19,570 nucleotides of DNA, from assembly GCF_949292005.1 (NCBI RefSeq), contig NZ_CASEXV010000030.1, positions 1-19,570 on the forward strand, given 5' to 3'. Position numbers and translations under genes: made by a program. Under the pieces are notes generated by a model. The model searched no databases. It worked only from the letters and a program-made list of their open reading frames with translations, and was not told where the DNA came from. The DNA comes from an uncultured Bifidobacterium sp. (GTDB lineage Bacteria; Actinomycetota; Actinomycetes; Actinomycetales; Bifidobacteriaceae). Below are positions 1-6,971 of the stretch, piece by piece (the first letter of the stretch is position 1; every line of letters begins with the position of its first letter).

Positions 1-769
1 CCCCGATTCCGTCGTAGTATCCGGCGCGGCCGCCGATTCCGATGTCCTCGGCCATGGTGATCTGCACGTGGTCGACGTAGTTCGAATTCCAGATGGGCTC
101 GTACATGGAGTTGGCGAAACGCAGGGCGAGGATGTTCTGAACGGTCTCCTTGCCCAGATAATGGTCGATGCGGAAGACGGAGCTCGGGTCGAACACCTCG
201 GAGACGACGCGGTCGAGCTCCTTCGCGCTGCTCAGATCACGGCCGAAGGGCTTTTCGATGATCACCCGCCGCCAGGCGCCCTTGTCCGATCTGGCCAGAC
301 CGGATGCCGCGAGCTGCTTCGACACAATGGGGAAGGCCTTGGGGGGAACCGACATGTAGAAGGCATGGTTGCCTCGCGTGCCCCGGTCCCTGTCCAGCTC
401 TCCGACGGTGTCGCTCAGTCGTTCGAAGGCGGCTGGATCGTCGAAGGTCCCTTGGACGAACCGAATCCCCTGCGCGAGATTGGTCCATGTCGACTCTTTG
501 AAGGGGGTCCGGCAGCGCTCCTGCACGGCCTCCTTGACGAAGTCGATGAAGTGCTCGGTGGTCCAATCGCGGCGGGCGAAGCCGATGAGGCCGAAGCTGG
601 GGGGAAGCAGTCCGCGGTTGGCCAAATCGTACACCGCGGGAAGCAGCTTTTTACGGGACAGGTCGCCGGTGACACCGAAGATGACCAGACTGCAGGGGCC
701 GGCGATGCGCGGCATGCGCAGGTCACGTGGATCGCGCAGGGGATTGGTCCACGGGGAGGATTCGTTCAT
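1..769 (-). CDS. zwf: Glucose-6-phosphate dehydrogenase, N-terminal half (cut by window edge)
   Basis: Oxidises glucose-6-phosphate to 6-phosphogluconolactone with NADP, giving NADPH and pentose-phosphate intermediates in the cytoplasm. The 256 visible residues of an expected roughly 500 hold the nucleotide-binding GVTGDLSRKK (about 32-41), the substrate loop IEKPFGRDL (171-179) and the active-site RIDHYLGKE (200-208), so identity is firm. I chose ATG 769 because AGGA lies 8 nt upstream. The in-frame ATG at 778 overlaps that AGG and has no ribosome site of its own. The gene is the last of a same-strand run behind the crcB pair, separated by 131 bp that include a short tandem repeat. No frame damage is seen in the part present. 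Confidence 0.96.
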   Translation of the reverse strand, partial: MNESSPWTNPLRDPRDLRMPRIAGPCSLVIFGVTGDLSRKKLLPAVYDLANRGLLPPSFGLIGFARRDWTTEHFIDFVKEAVQERCRTPFKESTWTNLAQGIRFVQGTFDDPAAFERLSDTVGELDRDRGTRGNHAFYMSVPPKAFPIVSKQLAASGLARSDKGAWRRVIIEKPFGRDLSSAKELDRVVSEVFDPSSVFRIDHYLGKETVQNILALRFANSMYEPIWNSNYVDHVQITMAEDIGIGGRAGYYDGIG

Positions 770-814
770 AGTGCTCATCCTAGCCATTGAGGGGGCGCCG
801 ATAATGATTCCCCC

Positions 815-872
815 CCGGCATATCGCTTGAGGCATATGTTGTTGAGGCATATGTCGCTCGGGGCGTATGTCA
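815..872. repeat. Short tandem repeat ahead of zwf, about 15-nt period
   Basis: Two near-perfect units (TTGAGGCATATGT followed by TG or CG) are flanked by weaker copies (GGCATATCGC on the left, GGGGCGTATGTC on the right). Each contains a CATATG-like core. The array lies between crcB and zwf, so it is in the zwf leader or promoter region. It could be a regulator site array or simple slippage; nothing in the sequence decides. Confidence 0.5.
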
Positions 873-900
873 TCCAGAGCATGCCCGGTGGGCAGGGAAG

Positions 901-1260
901 TCAGACCATGAGGGCATAGCCCGCCAGCGTGGCGGCGAGGCTGAGAACCAGCATCCCACCTGTATGGGCGATGGCCTCGACGTGGCGTCCCGAGCGTAGG
1001 ATCCGCACGCCCTCGACGCTGGCGGTGCTGAAGGTCGAATACCCTCCCAGCAGCCCGGATCCCAGAAGGGCCCGTACCTCGTCCGAGCCCACATGGGACA
1101 ACGCCCATCCGGCGAGAAGACCCATAAGGAGGCAGGCGGTCACGTTCACGACGATCGTTCCCACGGGGATCGTCAGACGGTTGCGGCGGTTGATTGCCGT
1201 ATCGACGAGGAAGCGGCAGACCGCGCCGAGCCCACCCATAAGCGCCGCGGCGATGATCAT
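901..1260 (-). CDS. crcB: Fluoride efflux channel subunit CrcB/Fluc (second of pair)
   Basis: Small four-helix membrane protein of the Fluc/CrcB family, which forms dual-topology dimeric channels that let fluoride leave the cell. The 119 residues show the family landmarks: GGLGAVCR near the N-terminus, the conserved Asn in VVNVTACLLMG (N39) and the pore-break segment GGYSTFSTASVE (72-83). Length is normal. The start is ATG 1260, which overlaps the stop of the upstream crcB as ATGA, so translation is probably coupled and the two proteins made in equal amounts. An upstream in-frame extension to 1359 is only a shadow of the other crcB. Paired crcB genes in Gram-positive bacteria often make heterodimers; that this pair does is inference. 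Confidence 0.93.
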   Translation of the reverse strand: MIIAAALMGGLGAVCRFLVDTAINRRNRLTIPVGTIVVNVTACLLMGLLAGWALSHVGSDEVRALLGSGLLGGYSTFSTASVEGVRILRSGRHVEAIAHTGGMLVLSLAATLAGYALMV

Positions 1261-1730
1261 CGTCCGTCCTCCCCGCCGATCCGCTGGGCTGATGTGGCGT
1301 CGTCCGTTCCGGATTGTTTGAACCGACGGCCCGCCGCTCCTCCGGCGGAGATGCCCCACGCGGCCACAAGCAGGCCCAGCAGGATCGACGTGATCGCATA
1401 GGCTCCGGCGATCAGCGCGGCATGTCCCAGAAGGCGTGTGTCCGTTTCAAGAACGAAGGTTCCGTATGTGGTGTATCCCCCCATGACCCCGGTTCCCACC
1501 GCGAGCCGGAACAGGCGTCGTGCCCCCGTGTCGGCCCCGGTCGCGGCCAGGAACTCCAGAAGGAATCCCAGAAGGAACGCGCCGGTGAGGTTGATGATCA
1601 TCGTCATCCACGGCCATGCCGCGCTCGCGGGCTGCATGCCTTCAAGCACGATGCGGACCAGCGACCCCACGTAGCCTCCGACGAACACTACGGCCGCCGA
1701 CTGCGCCATGGTCCGCGCGCGGGCGCTCAT
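1257..1730 (-). CDS. crcB: Fluoride efflux channel subunit CrcB/Fluc (first of pair)
   Basis: Partner fluoride channel subunit, 157 residues. It shows VGSLVR at the N-terminus, the conserved Asn in INLTGAFLLGF (N47) and GGYTTYGTFVLE (84-95), the region that holds the Na+ site and pore phenylalanines in characterised Flucs. Four membrane helices are evident. About 25 residues after the last helix (GRRFKQSG to GEDGR) are polar and extend past the usual Fluc end. ATG 1730 has a strong GGGAGGTG site at good spacing. It is first in a two-gene operon controlled by the fluoride riboswitch just upstream, so expression should rise with intracellular fluoride. Confidence 0.93.
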   Translation of the reverse strand: MSARARTMAQSAAVVFVGGYVGSLVRIVLEGMQPASAAWPWMTMIINLTGAFLLGFLLEFLAATGADTGARRLFRLAVGTGVMGGYTTYGTFVLETDTRLLGHAALIAGAYAITSILLGLLVAAWGISAGGAAGRRFKQSGTDDATSAQRIGGEDGR

Positions 1731-1816
1731 CGACGCACCTCCCCGTCATCGCGGGGGTCGGCGTGATTGCAGAAGTCAACAACGGGAGTCATGATGACCG
1801 ACGCCTCTTTCAGTGT

Positions 1817-1835
1817 ATGGCCATACGTTGGCCAT
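1817..1835 (-). promoter_or_regulatory. Hairpin between riboswitch and crcB
   Basis: A perfect 7-bp stem (ATGGCCA / TGGCCAT) with a 5-nt loop lies just 3' of the fluoride aptamer on the transcribed strand. No T-run follows, so it is not a classical intrinsic terminator. It could be part of the expression platform, perhaps competing with the aptamer, or a pause site. Confidence 0.4.
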
Positions 1836-1838
1836 TGT

Positions 1839-1918
1839 CTGTAGGAACCATCAGCGTATGCGGTTCGGATGCGCTTCGGATCGCGTCCGAACCGCATCCA
1901 GGCGGGGCCCATCACCTG
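1839..1918 (-). promoter_or_regulatory. Fluoride riboswitch (crcB motif)
   Basis: Read on the minus strand, the leader of the crcB pair begins CAGGTGATGGGCCCCGCC and ends GCTGATGGTTCCTACAG, joined by a long hairpin (GATGCGGTTCGGA pairing with TCCGAACCGCAT). These are the landmark blocks of the crcB-motif aptamer: GGNGATGG with CCGCC, then GCTGATG with CCTAC. Position directly ahead of two fluoride channel genes is the expected context. The 5' strand overlaps the last codons and TGA stop of the upstream glycosyltransferase. An ORF spanning this leader up to the crcB start is an artefact of the structured RNA. Confidence 0.9.
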
Positions 1919-3144
1919 TCAGGCGGCATGATAGCACTGATGGGGGCATGAGGCCTGTCCGAATGTCCAGAGGGCGTCTCGGGATGCGTGGCGGGGGCCG
2001 GTTGATATGCGGCGGCATCCGGGCGTGGGGCTCCGGGCCAGATGTCGCTCAGGTCGGTCCGCGTCTGCACGGCCATCCGGCGGATGATTCGCCGCTGTCG
2101 CTCGCGGGTGTGGAAGATATCGATGACCTTCTCGTAAGCCTTGAGATACTGTCTGGTCATCGTGCGGTAGTTGAACAGCATGCGGGCGCGTTCGGCGATG
2201 TAGCGTCTGTCCATGTCGAAGCAGCTTTTTATCTCGTGGCAGCCCTCGATGAAATCCTCCACGAGCATGCCGGTCCGCCCCTCCTCGATGAGTTCGGGCA
2301 TGGAGCCGCGTTTGATGGCCAGCGTCGGGGTTCCGCAGTATGCCGCCTCCAGAACGGTCAGGCCGAAAGGCTCGCGGAATCCGGTGGGGTGGAGGTTGCA
2401 GCGGGCGTGCGAGAGAAGCTTGATCTTGTCGTCGAATCCGAGCTCGCCGCAATACTCGACCAGGGGATTGGCGAGCAGCGGGCGTATCTCCTCGTCGAAG
2501 TAGCCGTCGCCCTGATGGTCGATCTTTCCCGCCACCTTGATCCGCATCCCCAGATTGATGGCCAGCTGGATGGCCAGATGGGGGTCCTTCTCCCTGTCGA
2601 AGCGGCCGAGGAAGCACACGTAGTCGTCGGGGTCGGTGACGATCGGGAACTGTGACGGGTCCTCGCCGTTGTAGACGACGCCGACGTATTGGAGGTCGGG
2701 GAAGGCGTCCTGCTGGTTGCGCGATATGGAGACGTAGAACAGGTCTCGGCGGTGGTCGTAGTAATCCAGCTGCTGGAAGGTGACAGGTCCGTGCATGGTG
2801 GTGAGATTCGGGAAATCCTGAAAGTCTTTGAGGTCGAATCCGTGGGAGTGGATGATGTCCACGTCGCCCAGGATCCCCCGTAGCTTGTCGGCGGTGGTTT
2901 TTTCAATCTCCTTCGCCCGGGCCAGATAGGCGGGAAGGTCCTTTTTGTGTTTGGGGAAGTAGATCGCCTTGTCGGTGATGGGGATGATGGGGCAGTCGAT
3001 GGTCGAATCGGCCGACGCCAGAAGAACGGGCTGGTGGCCCATCTCCTGGAGTCCCCGGATGAGATTGGCTATGACCAGCTCCGTGCCACCGTACTGTTTC
3101 GGCGGAACGGGCACGTAGGGTCCTGCAATGACCGCGACGCGCAC
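1912..3144 (-). CDS. Glycosyltransferase family 4 protein
   Basis: Cytoplasmic or membrane-associated retaining GT-B glycosyltransferase, 410 aa, transferring a sugar from an activated donor; donor and acceptor are unknown. The N-terminal domain starts RVAVIAGPYVPVPPKQYGG and carries the Gly-rich GGTELVIANL (19-28). The C-terminal domain has the GT4 hallmark E-x7-E (E258 and E266 in REPFGLTVLEA), followed by GTPTLAIKRGSMPELI and a G-rTGMLV segment. The last 45 residues are Pro/Ala-rich and probably disordered. I chose GTG 3144 because AAGGAG sits 7 nt upstream; the longer open frame to 3576 runs through divergent non-coding sequence. Its stop lies inside the fluoride riboswitch. The next gene (beta-helix) is divergent. 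Confidence 0.88.
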   Translation of the reverse strand: MRVAVIAGPYVPVPPKQYGGTELVIANLIRGLQEMGHQPVLLASADSTIDCPIIPITDKAIYFPKHKKDLPAYLARAKEIEKTTADKLRGILGDVDIIHSHGFDLKDFQDFPNLTTMHGPVTFQQLDYYDHRRDLFYVSISRNQQDAFPDLQYVGVVYNGEDPSQFPIVTDPDDYVCFLGRFDREKDPHLAIQLAINLGMRIKVAGKIDHQGDGYFDEEIRPLLANPLVEYCGELGFDDKIKLLSHARCNLHPTGFREPFGLTVLEAAYCGTPTLAIKRGSMPELIEEGRTGMLVEDFIEGCHEIKSCFDMDRRYIAERARMLFNYRTMTRQYLKAYEKVIDIFHTRERQRRIIRRMAVQTRTDLSDIWPGAPRPDAAAYQPAPATHPETPSGHSDRPHAPISAIMPPDR

Positions 3145-3423
3145 TGCTGCGCTCCTTTCTGTCTCGGACCGCGGCGGCATGGGTGTGGGTCGTGTGTTGG
3201 GGATGTGATGCGGGACCTGCGTCGCGGTCTGGATGATTGTGGATCGGATGGCCGCACCACTGCGACGCCCACGTCCGATGCTAGCACTCGGACATGGCGA
3301 GTGCGTGAAGCCGCACGACGTTGCACGTGTGTGGGTCATGGGAAGAGTGTCGTCCGCGCTATGTCCGTGGCACGCGAATGGGCATGATGGCACGTGACGT
3401 CGCAGAAGGAAAGGCGGGCCGAT

Positions 3424-4871
3424 ATGATGCAGGACCCATCGGGGAACGAGAGCATGCGTCCGCACCGTGGTCCCGGTCGGCGCGGTCGGCGCTGGCGTGG
3501 ATGGATGGGGGCTGTTCTGGCGTGCGTCATCGTCGTGGCGGCCGGGGTGGCGGGAGTCGCGTCGGCGGGATCCCATTCGGGCGGAGGCGAAACCCTTCGT
3601 GCCGTCGCCAGATACGCGCGTCGTCGGCGTCGGGCGTGGTGAAGGCGGTGGATGCGGGACTCGTGGCCAACGGCGTCACGGACAACACCATGCGGCTCAA
3701 TGACATCCTTCGGATGCTTCCCGCGCAGGGACACAAGACGCTGGTCTTCCCGCGCGGGCATTTCGCCTTCACTGGAGTGATCGATATGGTCAGCGATCTG
3801 ACGATGCCGGGGACCTCGGGCGGGGTGAAGCACGGCACGGTCTTCCAGATGCCGCGCCATCGTCATGGGGGATTGGTCATCTGGTATCCCATCGGTGGGG
3901 CCAGAGGATATGACGGCATGCATGACGTGACGTGGAGGCATATCGCCTTCTTCGGAGAGCATTCGGCTGATCTGATGCCGATGCAGACCATATATCAGCC
4001 GCTCATCCACGCGCGGAACATCGTCTTCGATCACTGCGTCTTCGACATGGTGCAGAGGTCGTTCGGTCATGCGCTTGACGTCGATGGCAGCACCGGAGTG
4101 ACCGTGACGCACAGTACGGTGATCGGGTCGACGGACCGTGGTCAGACGTTCAAGGAGGTCTTCCAGATGGACGTCGCCGCCCTTGGCGCCAGCGGCTACT
4201 ACGACAGGAATACGGTGTTCGACAGTCTGCCGACCACGCATATGACGATCGAGCACTGCCGGTTCCTTCCGCTGCGGGATTCGCACGGGAGACTGCTCCT
4301 CCCGTCGGCCGCGCCCTTCGGCACGCATATGGCATATGCGAAGACCACCGACGACTCCAGCTACATCCGCTACGGAGTGTTCAAGGACAACTACGTCGAG
4401 GATCCCGTATCCTACGAGGGCGCGGGAACGGAGAACAGCGCGGTGATCCATTTCGACGCCGCGGACGACATCACCATCACGGGGAACACCTTCGTATGGA
4501 CGGGGGAGACGCGGCAGCCGTCTTGGGCGGTGGCGTTCTACGCGCGGTCGCATCGCATGGTCAAGCCGCGCGGATGGCATGGCGTCACCATCACGAACAA
4601 CGTCTTCCGTGGATTCGCGCCGCGGGTGGGTGTCTTCGATCTGTACCGGGAGCCGGACAGCGTCAGTGATCCGGGGGGTGCGACGGTGGGGCGAATCACC
4701 GTGCGGGGGAACCGCTTCGAGGGGACGCCCCTCCGTCTTGCGCTGCGGTGGCTTGGCGGGTACTCGTCGCGTTTCCTGGTGACCTATGGCCGTGATGTCC
4801 GCGGTTCGGACAACGTCGTCGATGGGGTCATCCACCTTGATGGAACCTCCGCCGACATCCATACGGGATGA
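3424..4871 (+). pseudogene. Secreted right-handed parallel beta-helix protein, frameshifted near its N-terminus
   Basis: Body (about 3637-4871) is a pectate-lyase-like parallel beta-helix, recognisable from repeated short strands with N/D turns (ITITGNTFVW, VTITNNVFRGF, ITVRGNRFEG). It probably acts on the cell surface or on a polysaccharide; substrate and activity are unknown. A signal peptide starts at ATG 3424 (RBS AAGGAAAGG): Arg-rich n-region, then GAVLACVIVVAAGVAGVASA. That peptide is in frame 1, while the body is in frame 0. Between them frame 2 gives the plausible segment AKPFVPSPDTRVV (about 3587-3625), so two small indels in the same direction are likely. Either the gene is broken, the sequence has errors, or a short form starts at GTG 3639. 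The last 59 bp are repeated elsewhere in the window. Confidence 0.7.
4796..4854 (+). repeat. 59-bp direct repeat, copy 1 (3' end of beta-helix gene)
   Basis: Runs from TGTCCGCGGTTCGG to ACCTCCGCCG and encodes the end of the beta-helix protein (SDNVVDGVIHLDGTSA). It is identical to 9080-9138 and differs at one base from 16758-16816, all in the same orientation. Location at the 3' end of a gene is what an integration target would look like. No recombinase gene is seen in the window. Confidence 0.9.
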
Positions 4872-5139
4872 CAGGATGCCTCGAGCTGGGGGCATACTGC
4901 TACAGATTTCCAGGTATCCCTTAAAGAAACCCTCCTGATGTCCGTGACCGCGGTCTATCTGTTGACAATTTTTCCGGTGTGTCCGGCGGAGTTCATGATT
5001 TTCCTAATTGTGGAATTTTTGTAGAACCTTTATTGGTCTGAAGAAAAATCTGTCATCTAAATCTTTGATAAATATTTTTAATGGTGCTCCAATAGCTGAT
5101 TGGATGATTACCATCCGCTTACTGGGGATCTGAGGGAAT
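4872..5139. other. Non-coding, AT-richer stretch after the beta-helix gene
   Basis: No convincing gene. A weak hairpin (ATGCCTC/GGGGCAT, 4876-4895, 6-nt loop) just after the beta-helix stop could terminate it, though no T-run follows. From about 4960 the sequence is clearly AT-richer than the left flank, marking the start of the island. It probably contains the promoter for the peptide ORF at 5140; a TTGACA is visible near 4961 but no good -10 follows at normal spacing. Confidence 0.5.
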
Positions 5140-5265
5140 ATGGGACTTTATGAAAAAATTTCTTATCCAGAAAAGAATGAGAGGACGAACGACCAGATGA
5201 GGAGCGCCCTGTTGGTGGCCTTAGGCGTTGATGGTTGCTGGGCCCTGTTCAAAAGGTTGGTGTGA
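5140..5265 (+). CDS. 41-aa peptide ORF coupled to a membrane protein
   Basis: Not a recognised family. The ORF starts at ATG 5140 with GAGGGA 2 nt before it, rather close. It encodes a charged N-terminal half (MGLYEKISYPEKNERTNDQ) followed by an amphipathic or hydrophobic half (SALLVALGVDGCWALFKRLV) with a single Cys. Its TGA shares its last base with the ATG of the three-TM gene (GTGTGATG), so the two are probably translationally coupled. It could be a small bacteriocin- or pheromone-like peptide with its membrane partner, a regulatory leader peptide, or a chance ORF. Confidence 0.45.
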   Translation: MGLYEKISYPEKNERTNDQMRSALLVALGVDGCWALFKRLV

Positions 5266-5561
5266 TGATGTTCATCGGTACGTTGTCAGCTGTGATGTTT
5301 GCTGCGTCTATCGTTTGCCTGGTTGAATGCGTGTCTCGACTGTTTCCAAGGGCAACTAAATCTGCGTACGCCGCGGTCGTAGTTCTGCTGTCTGTGGTCT
5401 GCATCGGTTCAGCATTCGTCTGTGTTGCTCTGATGCATAGTCATGGAAGACTCACGATAAACTGGATCGTCGCCATATCCCTACTCGCGTTATACGTGCT
5501 TGCACGAAGTGTAATCGTCCATGCGAAGTCGAAGAGTGAGGGAATGAACAATCCTCAGTGA
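5265..5561 (+). CDS. Small three-TM membrane protein
   Basis: 98 residues with three evident membrane helices (about 4-25, 34-57, 65-85), a short basic loop RLFPRATKS between the first two, and a charged C-terminus (HAKSKSEGMNNPQ). ATG 5265 has AAAAGG 9 nt upstream; a second ATG follows directly. No family recognised. Small hydrophobic proteins directly after a peptide ORF are typical of immunity or export partners, but that role is inferred only from arrangement. A long hairpin at 5635-5680 may end the transcript. Confidence 0.65.
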   Translation: MMFIGTLSAVMFAASIVCLVECVSRLFPRATKSAYAAVVVLLSVVCIGSAFVCVALMHSHGRLTINWIVAISLLALYVLARSVIVHAKSKSEGMNNPQ

Positions 5562-5634
5562 ACATTTCCGATAATTAAAGAGCTTTCCCGCGCTAACACT
5601 TGCGGAAACCTCTTCACGTTCGAAATAACACCCC

Positions 5635-5680
5635 CCCGTGCATCCTCTCCGAGTCTTTTCCTCGGAGAGGGCTCCACGGG
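5635..5680 (+). terminator. Long two-part stem-loop, probable terminator
   Basis: CCTCTCCGAG pairs perfectly with CTCGGAGAGG around a 7-nt loop, and an outer stem CCCGTG/CACGGG extends it after a small internal bulge: 16 bp in all. No T-run follows, which is common in high-GC actinobacteria. It lies about 75 nt after the three-TM gene on the plus strand. Confidence 0.5.
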
Positions 5681-5818
5681 AATCTGAATGTGAAGGAAAT
5701 GTGACGTGGGCACATTTTCTATAGCGTGTTGCATCCGTATGATCTAACAGGAGAGAGTGGAATCTCAATAGGGCGGATGTGTTGTTGATATGAGTGATCT
5801 GAGAATGGGATGATTGTA

Positions 5819-5947
5819 ATGGAGCATATTCCTTTGATTTGGATCATTGTCGGACTAGCTGCGGGAGTTCTGGCGATCATATTGCATGCAGTGATCTCAC
5901 GAAAACGTCCCATATGGCTGAGGCCATCGTACACACACTCTATGTAG
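5819..5947 (+). CDS. 42-aa single-TM peptide, possibly a truncated membrane protein
   Basis: Encodes a hydrophobic helix (IPLIWIIVGLAAGVLAIIL) followed by a basic tail (SRKRPIWLR), inside-positive in style. An in-frame ATG at 5810 would add three residues; neither start has a strong ribosome site. After the TAG, another frame continues with a second helix-like stretch (HTLYVGLIVFLMYSD), and IS-related sequence begins at about 5976. It may therefore be the surviving 5' end of a larger membrane gene broken by the IS. Function unknown. Confidence 0.35.
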   Translation: MEHIPLIWIIVGLAAGVLAIILHAVISRKRPIWLRPSYTHSM

Positions 5948-5975
5948 GTCTTATCGTGTTCCTCATGTATTCCGA

Positions 5976-6331
5976 TGGGCAAAGCCGGGGCTGGGCAGGA
6001 GCGTGCAGAACCTCGTGGACCTGATGACGCTGCTGCCCGCCGTGCATGTGGGCGCGCTTGATTCGCCACATCCAGACCCGCGGCGATATCAACGACCCTG
6101 TCCCCGGCAAGCATGCGATTGACGGCCTCGAGCTTGAGCGCCACCGAATAACTTGTGATACGCGGCAAGGGCGATCGGCTTCCTTCTGCCCGGTTTGCTT
6201 CCTCGCGCCCAGTCGAACAACACGTGATGCGACGGATAGCCCAACAAACGCAACGTCCTGACATAGGACTTATACCGACGATACGTGGCAACCGCCACCC
6301 GTTTCTGCTCAACCGAGTACATGACCTTCAT
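5976..6331 (-). mobile_element. IS3-type transposase OrfA remnant, frameshifted
   Basis: From ATG 6331 (GGAGG 5 nt upstream) the minus strand encodes a helix-turn-helix segment, YSVEQKRVAVATYRRY to LGYPSHHVLFDWARG, then a basic linker (GRRKPIALAA). At about 6140-6165 it moves to another frame with a second helix-turn-helix-like stretch (YSVALKLEAVNRMLAGDR). Two such domains in series are typical of IS3-family OrfA proteins. The sequence degenerates near 5980 and no OrfB (DDE catalytic) part is present, so the element is dead. Family assignment is from motif layout only. Confidence 0.6.
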
Positions 6332-6392
6332 CTGATCCTCCAATTTCGACCAGAAAACAGTCCCAACCCCCTTATGACCTATAACCCTGTAA

Positions 6393-6425
6393 ACTCTGCT
6401 CGGCACGCATGATGTCGAGCAGAGT
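6393..6425. repeat. 10-bp perfect inverted repeat beside the IS remnant
   Basis: ACTCTGCTCG and CGAGCAGAGT are separated by 13 nt. It lies about 60 bp outside the IS3-type remnant and about 60 bp after the end of the membrane-anchored gene to its right, so it could be a terminator for that gene on the minus strand or a leftover IS end. No T-run follows on either strand. Confidence 0.4.
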
Positions 6426-6487
6426 CAGATGGATATTAGTCGTGTCACGCGCAGGCGTAGTCACGGTTGGTAAGGGTTTGCAGTCGG

Positions 6488-6958
6488 CTAGTCAGTTCGG
6501 ACGTATGTGAGCACTACGGCAGAATAGTTGGATAAGTCTTCGCTATCCTGTTGCATCTGCACGGTGTCCGCCCTGACCTGCCGATACGTGGCGATCGTTT
6601 CCCACATCAGGAAACTGGGGCTACCGCCATCCGTCGGATACCAGATTCGGCTTTGCGTGGGGAAAGGATTCTGCCTTCTGGTTTCAGTCCATACTGTCCG
6701 ATTGGGAAAGGCTGACGAGGGTAAACTGCTCACTCTGGTCGCGGTCTCCAGCGTGGTGCCATACAGGATCTCTGCGGTGGTGTATTCGCTCTCCGCCTTG
6801 GTGAGCATCAGCGAGAACACGCCATCGCATGCACAGTATGCAACAAGCGCCACACCCAACATGTAAAGAATAAGTCTCCACCACCTGCGCCTTCCCGACG
6901 AAGATTGCGCTCCAATCTGTGGACTGCGTGACGACTCGTTGGCAGATGACTTATCCAT
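6488..6958 (-). CDS. Membrane-anchored hypothetical protein, partner of the amidase-domain protein
   Basis: 156 residues: a polar Ser-rich N-terminus, a basic patch (GRRRWWR, 22-28), one membrane helix (about 29-52) and an extracytoplasmic-looking domain of about 100 residues (TAEILYGTTL to AVVLTYVRTD) rich in Ser, Thr and aromatics. No known family recognised. ATG 6958 is 13 nt after the stop of the amidase-domain gene, so the two form an operon; its ribosome site is weak (GAGCG). Topology is basic side in, domain out, so it could act on or protect against the same wall or peptide target as the upstream exported protein. That is inference from position. Confidence 0.7.
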   Translation of the reverse strand: MDKSSANESSRSPQIGAQSSSGRRRWWRLILYMLGVALVAYCACDGVFSLMLTKAESEYTTAEILYGTTLETATRVSSLPSSAFPNRTVWTETRRQNPFPTQSRIWYPTDGGSPSFLMWETIATYRQVRADTVQMQQDSEDLSNYSAVVLTYVRTD

Positions 6959-6971
6959 GTGTCGCTCGTAA

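Noticed and set aside
1727..1915. 62-codon ORF ending at the crcB start with ATGA overlap
   Set aside because: It is the fluoride riboswitch leader read as protein; the RNA motif explains the sequence better and there is no ribosome site.
1912..3576. Glycosyltransferase starting at 3576 (554 residues)
   Set aside because: The first 144 residues are low-complexity His/Thr/Pro sequence over the divergent promoter region; GTG 3144 has a good ribosome site and the GT-B fold starts there.
3336..4895. 519-codon open frame antisense to the beta-helix gene
   Set aside because: Arg/His/Asp-rich shadow with no domain; the sense strand has clear beta-helix repeats.
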